Below, piece by piece: positions 49,800-59,201 of a stretch of 64,000 bases of DNA. Positions within the stretch are counted from its first letter, which is position 1; the number at the start of each line of letters is the position of its first letter. The stretch is from Ustulina deusta (Eukaryota; Ascomycota; Sordariomycetes; Xylariales; Xylariaceae). Where the stretch lies: NCBI GenBank assembly GCA_023159155.1, contig JAJNNX010000001.1, forward strand, positions 1,488,001 to 1,552,000. Reading direction: 5' to 3'. The notes under the pieces were generated by a model, which was not told where the DNA came from, did no database searches, and saw nothing but the letters and a program-made list of their open reading frames with translations. Made by a program: the position numbers and the translations under genes.

Positions 49800-49870
49800 T
49801 ACAGGGGGAGGGGCTAGGACGCTAAACTTGCCGCGCGTTGGTGTGATTGCGGTCCGTACCGCGCTGAGAT
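49800..49870 (+). repeat. G-rich repeat with hairpin, left copy
   Basis: A G-rich lead is followed by TGATTGCGGTCCGTACCGCG. The core GCGGT-CCGT-ACCGC folds into a five-pair hairpin. It resembles 54830-54905, in the same orientation. Confidence 0.55.
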
Positions 49871-50004
49871 TTCCTCTGGGATAGGTACGAAGGTAGCTGT
49901 AATAGTATTAGTAACTGCCTCACGCGTTTGCCTACTAGTGTCACATGTAAGCGATGGCATGCAATTGGGTTGAATGTGATGTCTTGATTGATGTGTTGAG
50001 ATTG

Positions 50005-51063
50005 TTACCTATGGGCCCCTCGGGTACGCTTAGCCGGGGGCCTATCTATATCTATATCCACATCTTCACCTCCATGCTTATCTAGTTTAACAGTAGTCTC
50101 ATGAAAATTACGGTTACTAGATGACGGTACCGTGTCGCGTTTATCTCGTGCCGCTGTTTCGTTTGCTCTTTCAATTGCCTCGTCTCTTTTTTGCTTCGCC
50201 CAGTCTCTTGCGTTTCGATACGCACTCACTCCAGTCCTGAAGGTATCAACATCACTAGTCAACGCATAAGCCTTGACCTGCATTGTTGCATATTCGCGGC
50301 GCATCCCTAGGCTAGCTCGTGATAGTGGGTAAGTAGCGTATATGTTCAGATGGCCCCTTTGATACGTCGACGTTAACGTATATGCCTTGTTGTCAAGGTC
50401 CAATCCCGGGTCGCTATACATTTGAAGGCTGTTCATGCCCCTCGCGCCTAGCGCGCCGTCGTAACATGCTTGGCGTTCGGCTACTGCTGGGGATCCATCT
50501 GGGCCTTTAGCAGTAAGGAAAAAGTTGGGTACGATAGGGAGATCATGCTGTGTCGATGGCACAATGTGTTTAACTAGTTGTATTCGAACTTGTCGATCGA
50601 GCTGTTCAGGACGGGCGCCGTAATAGCGGTCGGGATTGCCAGGTACAAGTAAGCCACCCGTTGGATCCTCAAGGTTTGTAAATGGGACCTGCCCAGAAAT
50701 GTAGCTGCCGTCCCTCACCTCACCTTCGATAATAGGTATTACGTCGGATATAACCTGCCATTCTTTACGAGCACGTGCATCTGCTCGTTTGAATTGTTCA
50801 AAGTCTTCTCGGCGCGAAGGGGATAGAGAAGGCCGCGGCTTTACTATTGCTTGCATAATCTCTTCTAAGTTTTCAGGTGGAGGCAATACCTGCCCGCTAG
50901 GATATTCATAATTGTCGGGGTAAATCCCATGGTCGATAAGAAGCTGTTGAAAGGCCCCATCGTACGGGCTAGTTTTCTTAGTGCTAGTTGGTGGTAGCGT
51001 AGACGAAGCGGAAGTCGAGCCACGTTTTCGACGACCGAGATGGGACTGTGTACTATCACTCAT
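50005..51063 (-). CDS. Fungal protein of unknown function
   Basis: A 352-residue single-exon frame starting MSDSTQSHLGRRKRGSTSAS. A Ser/Thr-rich lead is followed by a conserved-looking block (YDGAFQQLLIDHGIYPDNYE, then LPPPENLEEIMQAIVKPRPS) and a long central domain. The C-terminus is charged with a basic end (PPAKRTRGAHR). I associate this kind of sequence with multi-copy proteins of accessory regions in Fusarium-like fungi, from memory and unverified. No catalytic motif was found. There is no signal peptide or membrane helix. It is intact, unlike most neighbours. Confidence 0.7.
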   Translation of the reverse strand: MSDSTQSHLGRRKRGSTSASSTLPPTSTKKTSPYDGAFQQLLIDHGIYPDNYEYPSGQVLPPPENLEEIMQAIVKPRPSLSPSRREDFEQFKRADARARKEWQVISDVIPIIEGEVRDGSYISGQVPFTNLEDPTGGLLVPGNPDRYYGARPEQLDRQVRIQLVKHIVPSTQHDLPIVPNFFLTAKGPDGSPAVAERQACYDGALGARGMNSLQMYSDPGLDLDNKAYTLTSTYQRGHLNIYATYPLSRASLGMRREYATMQVKAYALTSDVDTFRTGVSAYRNARDWAKQKRDEAIERANETAARDKRDTVPSSSNRNFHETTVKLDKHGGEDVDIDIDRPPAKRTRGAHR

Positions 51064-51149
51064 GCCCAACTCGAGCACAATGCTAGGCTCGTAGTGGTAC
51101 TAGCCAACCAAGTATATCAGACTCTGGGATAGGGGAAGCAGATCAAGGT

Positions 51150-51425
51150 TCAACCCACTCCTCGTAGATCGGACAGGTCAGGACCTCCTCTTCTCGCAAA
51201 GCGGTTGATCCTTTCTCTTTCGGTTGGGCTACAATAGTCGAAACACTGTGCCGTGTTAGGTCGTGTACTAGGTCGGCGAGGCTTTCTTCTCTCCAGCTCT
51301 CGTAAGGCGTTTTTAGTTAGAGGAACTTCCGACAATTTGTCCCAAAATGCGGGCGGTAGTTGGGTCTGATAGGCGGGTTTCTCTTTCTCTCGTAGAGGTT
51401 GAGGGTTGGCTTTTAGTGAAGGCAT
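51150..51425 (-). CDS. Small fungal protein of unknown function
   Basis: 91 residues, MPSLKANPQPLREKEKPAYQ…, with PPAFWDKLSEVPLTKNALRE in the middle and CFDYCSPTERERINRFARRG near the end. The sequence is basic and looks like the start of a larger, repeated fungal protein family. It lies 87 bp upstream of the 352-residue frame on the same strand and may be its 5' partner. Confidence 0.55.
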   Translation of the reverse strand: MPSLKANPQPLREKEKPAYQTQLPPAFWDKLSEVPLTKNALRELERRKPRRPSTRPNTAQCFDYCSPTERERINRFARRGGPDLSDLRGVG

Positions 51426-51871
51426 CTAGACTAATGGTTGCTAGTACTTATATAAGTTATTATAGTATAGATCTAGCTAGTGTATCAGTTTTCTAGTAAT
51501 TATTGGTGAACAGTGATGTTTTAACTTATGAAGAAGCTGTAACCCCCTTTGTCTCTCCTCTGCTTTGTTAATAAGTCTGCAATTTTATTTACCAGGTTTA
51601 GCTGTTCGCGTTGTTTTTGTTCACTTCTGGTTTTACGTTTTGCGGCAGATATTTCAGCTATAAAGAAAGCGAATCAAATCAAATAATGGAATGCCCAGAA
51701 ATCTAAGGCGCAGAAACATAAAGCAATGCTTGTACATATAAATATCTATAAATAAAACAAAGAAATCCTAAATTAAATTTAAGCAGCCTGCTGCCCACTT
51801 ATAGCGCAGTAATTAATGCTTAAATCTTTTACAACTTACACTTAATTATTATTATTAATAAATTATATAAG

Positions 51872-52938
51872 ATGAAGGTAGATATCTTATCTTATGCTTG
51901 CTGTTATATATACTTACCTTAAGCCTATCTAGGACATTCTTATTGATAATAGATACCGCATCGATTACAAGATCGGTCAAGGGGGCTTTGGCTCGGTCTT
52001 TTCTGGTCAATTACCCCAACTTCCTAACCTTTAATCACAAGGCTAACTAATAAAGGAACCGAAATAAGCAATTGTAACAAGGTTGCTATTAAGCTTGTAG
52101 AATCCCGGGAAGACCCTAGAGCCCTAAAGGGTGAGGCAGAGATATATCAAGAGCTAGCCGGAAAGGTTGGGATTCCGTCGGTATACTGGTTTGAACAAGA
52201 GGTAGAATATAACGTGCTTGTGATGGAACTTTTAGGGCCATCACTCGAGGACCTTTTCAACTATTGCAATAGAAGGTTTTCACTCAAAACCATTCTCCTC
52301 ATCGCTGACCAAGCCATTCGCCGGATCGAGCACATCCACCGGCGCTATATTCATCGCGATATCAAGCCGGACAATTTCTTGTTAGGTACCGGTAGGCAGG
52401 GGAATATCTTATATACCGTTGATTTCGGCGTGGCAAAAGAGTTCTCTGGTGAGGAGAGGTACCTAAGCCTCCGGGGCGTCCCGTTTGGCGGAACCAGTCG
52501 TTACGCCAGTATCAACAACCACAAAGGCCTCCGTAAGCAACCCCTGGAAAAATTTGTTATAGCTATATGTTTGCTAACAGAACTAAAGACCAATCATGGG
52601 GGGATGATCTAGAATCCCTTGGGTACATGTTTGTATACTTCGCTCGTGGGTCTCTACCATGGCAAGGTTTAAAGGCTGCAACAGATGACGAGAAGCTTGA
52701 GCTCATAAAACAAAAGAAAATAAGCTTGTCGGGCGAAGAGCTTTGTCAAGACTTGCTGCCGACCGAGTTTGCTAGGTATATCAACTACACGCGATCGCTG
52801 GATCCTCGGGACAAGCCCAACTATCGGTATATCCGTAACCTCTTTCGCAATCGCTTTAAGTCCGAGGGTTTCGAGTACGATCACGTCTTCGACTGGACTG
52901 TCAAAAGATTTTTTGAGCTTCATGGAAAGGGTGGCTAG
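51872..52938 (+). CDS. Casein kinase 1-like protein kinase
   Basis: A 301-residue Ser/Thr kinase assembled from four exons (51872-51877, 51933-52005, 52056-52532, 52589-52938). Splicing gives the glycine loop KIGQGGFGSVFSG, the VAIK lysine (NKVAIKLVES), the catalytic IHRDIKPDNFLLG, DFGVAKEF and GTSRYASIN. CK1 markers ESLGYMFVYFARGSLPWQGLKA and FEYDHVFDWTVKRFF follow. All catalytic residues are present, so it can be active. The CK1 SIN motif replaces APE, as usual. The C-terminal tail is absent, so the protein is a bare kinase domain. Introns two and three use AAG acceptors close to GCTAAC branch sites. Exon 1 is only two codons. It sits among decayed genes but is undamaged. Confidence 0.85.
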
Positions 52939-53499
52939 CTAGCACTCTAGGGGGGGGAAAGGAGGGGAACGAAAAGGTATGCATGTAGCAGCTGGATATA
53001 TAATATTCTAACCAGTAACGTAAATTTACCGGTTATAGATGTCGCCGGCAAAGATAATCTTTACTATTTACCGGCCAAGGTGTGCGAAGTCAGACCAGGT
53101 CAGCCTGCAAAGCCGAGTGATTTGCAAAGGCAGCAGATAAGTCGCTTGGCGGAGCGAGCATAAAGCTAACGTTGGTTATTAAGCATCCCTGTAATCAAAC
53201 ATTTTCGGATATAACTTCGATGCTTTTTGCACTATTGTAGCATTCGCGGTTTACGTGTATCCTAAAGTTATAGCGCTATTACGGTTTATAGTTAGTAAAC
53301 CGCCTTTTAGAAGCAAAGTCTGACTTAAGCTCAAGCACCCGTGCTATTTATAATAAAGGTAATACTACTCTTTAAATAATTAAAAATAAAACATCTATAA
53401 GTCGCAAATTATTTTCGGATATCGGCTAGGGATAGGCATATTAAGTCGATATGGGATTTTGGGAATCTTTTATTAAGGTGGTCTATCGTCGAAGAGGCC

Positions 53500-54380
53500 T
53501 TTGTTTAGTTGTTTTGCATACCAGAACACGAGGTGCTCGCGTATATCAGCGCTAAATTCATAATGCCAAGCCTCGGAAATCTCTTTTGCTACCTCATCGC
53601 TTACGTCGGTCCATCCAGCGCTATCAATGTTACCTTCGTGTCTTGCTAGCGTAGTAATATCAAAGCGGTGCCTTGCCTACACAGCTCTAGGTAGACCAGT
53701 TGTATTATTAATGCGGACGTTGGACGGGGCGCTTGACTAGCAAGTGCGTAACATTACTACTTCGCCAAAGCTTACAACCAGAATATAGGTACCATGGATG
53801 TATTCCGGTTTAATAGCGATGGGTTCCGGCCGGACAAATTCCTTGGTTGTCAGATTTCGAAAGATCCACGGCTAATCTTTAGGGAAGTAGGTAGAAGCTC
53901 CTAGGATAATCCGATAGCCTCTTGCTACAAATACTAAGTCTTTCCCTTTGCCTAAAGACTTGCAATGCCAGAGTAAACGCCATGCTTCAGTCCTAGGATC
54001 AACAAAATCTTGTATGTCAGAAACGCTTAGGTCAGCAAAATAAAAAAGCGCAAATAAGGTATTACATTGCACGTATGGCCACTTTAGATTACCACGCAGC
54101 ACGTTGTTCCTTAGCGGACGTAAAATATCCAGCTCTTCAGCAAAAAAAAGATAAGCAGAATAATCGTCAGGTCCAACCTTGTTTCTAACGCAGACATTTC
54201 CTAACCAAGTACCCAGAAACAACATATAATAATCATCAAGATAAAGTTGGGCTAGGGTCCAGAAATATTCGTTTACGAGACCAAAGCAAATAACGTCTTC
54301 AATACATTCGATATAATCAAAGACGAGGCAATGAATTTCGGTAGAAAAGTTAGAAAAGGTAAAAGCATTATCACTCTAAC
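53500..54380 (-). pseudogene. F-box-like protein pseudogene
   Basis: One continuous minus-strand frame begins near 54365 with FSTEIHCLVFDYIECIEDV, an F-box-like opening, then LVNEYFWTLAQLYLDDYYM, a long mid part and HRFDITTLARHEG near 53640. Three in-frame TAG codons break it (53872-53874, 53737-53739, 53677-53679). Each can come from CAG or TGG by one C-to-T or G-to-A change. There are no indels in this part. F-box proteins pick targets for SCF ubiquitin ligases; this one could not be made. Confidence 0.75.
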
Positions 54381-54780
54381 GACCCTGCTATGCTTGCAAA
54401 GTAAGTAAAAGACGCTACGGTCAAACAGGGACGGCCAAAAAGGGCACGAGTTAGCTAGCTGTGCCACCAAAAAGCATTTCTCGTAGTATACCTCTTTGCA
54501 GCAAGGCCATGTCGGCTCGAGGGGCGACAAAGTAAAAGATTTCTTTCATTTCGAAAGGTCGGACAGACAGCTACCGAATGTATGGCCGAAAAGGGAGAAG
54601 AAGCGGAGGCAACATAGTAAAACTTAACCGCAGCAGTGACAGAAAATAGTATCCGTGCTTGTAAAATCGCAGTAGCAGTAGCGGAATGGCAGTTTGACGT
54701 AATAAAGATGAAGATGCAGAACAGAACCACGAGAAAAGCTTGAAGCGGCGTGGCTACAGATCCTTATCCGATCGATCCCT

Positions 54781-54835
54781 GCTAAAAGGGGGCGGGGGTG
54801 GGGGTAGGTAGGGGTTGGTAGGGGTTGGTAGGATT
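54781..54835 (+). other. G-quadruplex-capable tract
   Basis: The plus strand has GGGGGCGGGGGTGGGGG and then TAGGTAGGGG and repeated GGTTGGTAGG units, so it meets the four-run G4 pattern. Confidence 0.6.
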
Positions 54836-54906
54836 AGTGGGGGTTAAGTACAGCGTTCAAGCTGCCCTGCGTCGTCGGTCTGATTGCGGCCCGTGCCGCG
54901 CTCAGG
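54836..54906 (+). repeat. G-rich repeat with hairpin, right copy
   Basis: TGATTGCGGCCCGTGCCGCG at 54881-54900. The hairpin GCGGC-CCGT-GCCGC differs from the left copy (49800-49870) by two paired changes that keep the stem. Confidence 0.55.
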
Positions 54907-55324
54907 TGCCTATAGGTCAGTAAGTAAGTACCTAGGTAGGTGATCTCGGCCGACTTCGCCTTTCCAGCTTCTGCTCCCAAGAGAAAGAATATGTGTGATA
55001 TCGATCGTCATTTGTTGATAACACTTTAGTTCTATCCTGAGGACAGGGTAAGAATGAAGGATATCAAGAATTGGAATAAGAGCGACAAGAGCGACGATTA
55101 TGACAAGTCGCTACAGCAAATCACCGCACGCTATGGAAAACCCCTCATTTCCCCTCCTTCTCGACATCCAAGAAGAACCTCAAGTTCAGCAGCACAAGTT
55201 CTTCCGCTTTATTAGACGCCTAGAATGCTTTCCTTTGGATCGTAAGCAGCTGCAGCTGCAATATCCAGTCGTATCTACAAACGAAACATCATGCCCCGAC
55301 CACTTCTTCCATTGTTTTCTCGTG

Positions 55325-56084
55325 TTACGCCTTGTTTAGTCTCTGGACACCACAGGTAATTATGCCGCCATAAATTCCTCTAAGCATTTCTCCTTGCCTC
55401 CGTCCCCAGGGATCTACTCGAATGATTAGCAGTGATAGATTTGTCCGGGGAGGTTGAGCACATACTGATTCTATGACGCCTGTGCTCTCATAATGTTTCC
55501 TAATATCCTCCATATTCTTGATATAATCGCCGTACCGCTTATCAAAGCGTTCCTCATCATCCATCTGCTCCCTAGCTCCGCTCAGATATCGGCGTTTCGC
55601 GGTATCGCGGCTACATTCGAGAACGATGACCTTCAGCGGCTTGCCGATCTAATATTCACAGCACAGACACATCAATATCTCTGTCCCAAGCGGCATTCCT
55701 TCGTGCATCGTCTCATGTTCTCACCGTCTCTTCGAAAGCGAGCAACTGCTCCATGTTGCGCGGAAACCCATCAATCAACCAAGTATCGACCCAGCCACAT
55801 AAGAAATGGTCTATCTCGCGCTTGAGAATGGGAATGAGCACGTCGGCAGGCAGTAGCTTGTTGTCTCGCAAGAACCCACGGATCTTTCTGTGATCAATGT
55901 CGTTCTCGTCATAGACTGTCTTGTGCTCACAGATCTCGCGCAGAAAGTCACCCACGGAGAGGTGATGATGGGGAGGTCGCTTCAATAATTCGACGGCCTT
56001 CTTGCAAACGGTACCTTTGCCGCTTCCTGGGGGGCCGAGGACGAGGATAATCCTGTTGTCACCTGACTGCAGGGTGCTCGCCAT
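55325..56084 (-). CDS. Adenylate/UMP kinase-like P-loop protein
   Basis: A 227-residue nucleoside monophosphate kinase homologue from two exons (56084-55725, 55648-55325) with a GTGAGA...TTAG intron. The P-loop LGPPGSGKGTVCKKAVELL lies near residue 17; HHHLSVGDFLREICEH gives the NMP-binding region; TWLIDGFPRNMEQL carries the DGFPR arginine. VIVLECSRDTAKRRYLSGAR and SRWMDDEERFDKRYGDY form the lid, and the lid Args are present. The family moves a phosphate from ATP to AMP, UMP or CMP in the cytosol. The C-terminal 40 residues differ from standard enzymes. The start is at MASTLQSGDNRIILVLG; the longer upstream frame has no ATG context of note. Confidence 0.85.
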
Positions 56085-56749
56085 TTCTGGAATTCTTGAG
56101 GGTGACTTGCAAGTGGATATAACACCTGTTCCGGGGTCATTAAAATCAGCTCGATACAACAAGATAATTTAGACAGGTGTGTTATGATCAGTGTTTTACT
56201 CAAAGTTATAACCACTGTTTAAGCAAGGTATGATAAAGGCATGACCAGGATTTAACTAACACATACCCTAAGTTCAACACTCCTGTAATTAGGGCCAGTA
56301 AATCATGGGGGGGAAGTATTGAGCTAACACTGGAGAACCAGAGGAGGTGTAATGTCGCGGGCCAGAGTGAATTTTGAAAAGAATACGGAGAAGCGTTGAA
56401 TCGTAGAAGAGCGAAAGCTAATTGGGCCTTGGTCAAGCTACTCGGGTACATAGGTACATATGACGAATTTGAAGGCCTGGGTAGTGCTTTTCTAAACCAC
56501 GGGGACGGGTTTGGTGTACGAGGTTTTGCTAAAACTTGCTTGGTCTGTCATCAAACTACCTACCTGTGGTTCATACATTGTTTTTTATCGCTGGGCAATT
56601 ACGTTTCTTTTAATGGAAGGTTCGCGAAGCAGCAGACAGGTTTCCAGAAACAAGCCACACGCTTGATACTACAACCCGCCGGCTCAACGGTTCTGTTTCT
56701 TTTAATACAATACACCAGTAGAGTTAACATGCCCATAGCAAAACGGAGG

Positions 56750-59201
56750 CCCGGCGGCTACGGGGTGCACCGCACCGCCACGACCCGCATGATAAGTTAG
56801 CACAGGCTCTCGAACCGAGTTCCTCATATTGCTTTCTCACATCCTCAGCAGTTTTCTTCGCACTCTCGCGCAGTTCCTTAAGCTCCATGATGTAGCTCAC
56901 TGCTCTTGCCTGCCCCTCATTGGCTTTCTGCTTGAAGCGTCTGTAAGCCTTCTCCCTCTCCACCTCCTCTTCCTTCTCTGCACTAGACGGTGGCAAGATA
57001 GTCTTGGCTATTGTCTGTTGTCGGGAGCAACTTTGGTCTTTTAATTCGCCGTTAGGGTGGAGGATGTGTTCTGCTTTCTCGACAAATTTCTTTAGAATGT
57101 CATTGTGGGTATTAGCAAGGTGGAGTAACCTTTGGCACCATAGATAGATTTCGCCTGCTCTGTCCACCACCAAAGTCGCTCAAATGCGGCAGTTTGCTTG
57201 TCCATCTTTTACGAGCGTTAGTCGGTCATTGTATAAAGTTCAAGTAGAGCTTACAATGTTTCCAATCGCCCTTGAGAATTCGTTGATTACCTGCGGCCGT
57301 CTATCGAGTGTTCTAGTCCTGTCGAAAAATGTCTTTGAGCATTCATCAATAATTATAAGACCTAGCTCGAAGACTGTATAAACAGACCCAATTTCTTCAA
57401 CTCCAGATCTGATGGATTTGCGGATTCCTGAGGCATCATTTTTGTTCGCTCCATATCGTTTAGGGAAGCAGGTGATGATCGTCTTCTCGTCCAAAATCCA
57501 TATCCAAAGCTGGTCTACCATGATGACCCGTGATAACTTCTGGATATTGACGGTACATTCTGGGCAAGTACCCTTGATCTCGTACTCTTCATGCTTCGGC
57601 CATGTTTTGGTTTTGAAGTCGAAGCGGTAGAAGTCGTCAGGCTTTGCTGTTGTGCCGCGGAATACAACTTGATCGCAGTCCCTCTTTTGAGTGGATCGGA
57701 GTGTCCAGTAGAATGCTTGGTCAAGTGTTCTGCGTGGATGAAGGGGTGGGTCGTGTGGGAGATACTTGTTCAAAAGCATCTTGTCCCTATAGTTGGCCAT
57801 GCCTTCATGGAGCTTTGAAACAGCCATAAGGTACCTTGCCAATGGTGCTTTTATTTTGAATGGCGACCATTTCACTGCGGCCAAGGCTACCCGGCTGATA
57901 GAATCTTTCCCAGAACTCTTGTTGTTTTGAATATTCGTCTGTAGTGCTTTATGTTCTGGGTATGTCGTAGTCCGTAGTGTTTTGATTCTCACCTTGACGG
58001 AATTGCAAGCTATAATAGGTCAGCCACATTCATGAAATGCACGGTGATTTCTTACCTGCAGCCCACCTCGTTGGGTTCTGTTGGGGTTTGGACTCCTCGT
58101 TCTCTGCATCTGGGCGCTTCCTCTGCTTTATGCGTTCCCATCTTTTAGCTTCTTCCTCCCTTTTCTTCTTCTCAGCATCTGCGGCCATGATCTTGGTCAT
58201 TTCCGATGCAAAATATTCTCTGTTCTTCGAGGTGTCCCGATGAAGATATGGCATCTGCGAATTATACATCAGCAATTTTTTCCCGCGTCACCTCGCGAAT
58301 CGATTTACTGACAAAAAGCACCAAATTATTTGGTGTTGAGTCTGTGACTCCTGGCTCTAGATTTATGTTAGAATGGCGAGCAATACAGGTTACATAATTT
58401 ATTTCTCTTACCAGATGATATTGTCTCACAAATTGGTGACATATACCTGGCGTGAGGAGGACCGCTCTCATCCGCATGAAGCTGCCCACGCCAATAGCGA
58501 TCTTGAAGAATTATAGATGACCTAGTTTTGCCTTCGCGCCCCAATTATTGTTGAAAGAAATCGAATTTCGGTCTACTTTCACCGAAATACCTGCTAATTG
58601 CCTCCTCCGCCCACTGGTTGATATAATCAGCTTAATCATCAACTGCGACCATCATCGCTGCACTTACACTCATATTGTTTAGTGGAATATGAAAATATCG
58701 AATGCGGTTGGGATTGTTAAGTATCCAATCCTTATGCAACAGGTTCTCGTTGTGGTTAGAATTGGGATCTGCTGTTGCCAGATTGTTTGCCAGGGGAGGT
58801 TCTGGAAACCGTTTCTTATATGCAGCAGAGTTCCGCCATTCCTCGCGACACTCATTTACTTCCCGAACCAAACTGTCCGGGTCATCTTTTCCAAGGGTTT
58901 TTCGAAGCAATTCAATTCGCCCCAACTCTTTGTTGAAATTGTTTTCCCAGCGCTTCCGTAGAGCATCCACGTGATTCTTCGCCTTTCGCTCAATTTCTGC
59001 GTCAGTAGTGTTGGGAAGGTTACGTCCCTTCTCTAATTTTATTTGGTGCGTTGTCTCTTTCGTCCAAATTGGGTGCTCGGGATCTTCTAGGAGTTTGTCC
59101 CTATCGCAGAATTGAACGCATCCAAAGTAATGGATTAGGTGATCTTTTATTATGTCATGAGCTTCTGCACTAAGGCAGGATGTTGCCGACTTGTTGCCCA
59201 T
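56750..59201 (-). pseudogene. Decayed fungal CorA-like protein gene
   Basis: The blocks, in order on the minus strand, come from one large family of fungal CorA-like cytosol/membrane proteins. Exon 1 runs from ATG 59201 (MGNKSATSCLSAEAHDII) to 58668. Then come WAEEAISRYFGESRPKFDF and SSIILQDRYWRGQLHADESG (about 58610-58445), MPYLHRDTSKNREYFASEM (58254 on), HPRRTLDQAFYWTLRS, then VDQLWIWILDEKTIITCFPK near 57510, and a coiled coil (EREKAYRRFKQKANEGQARA) to about 56830. A TAA at 58545-58547 sits in one block where CAA fits. No C-terminal membrane helices were found, and the frame ends in unrelated G/C-rich sequence at about 56810. It is therefore probably nonfunctional, although some introns still splice. 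Confidence 0.7.
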
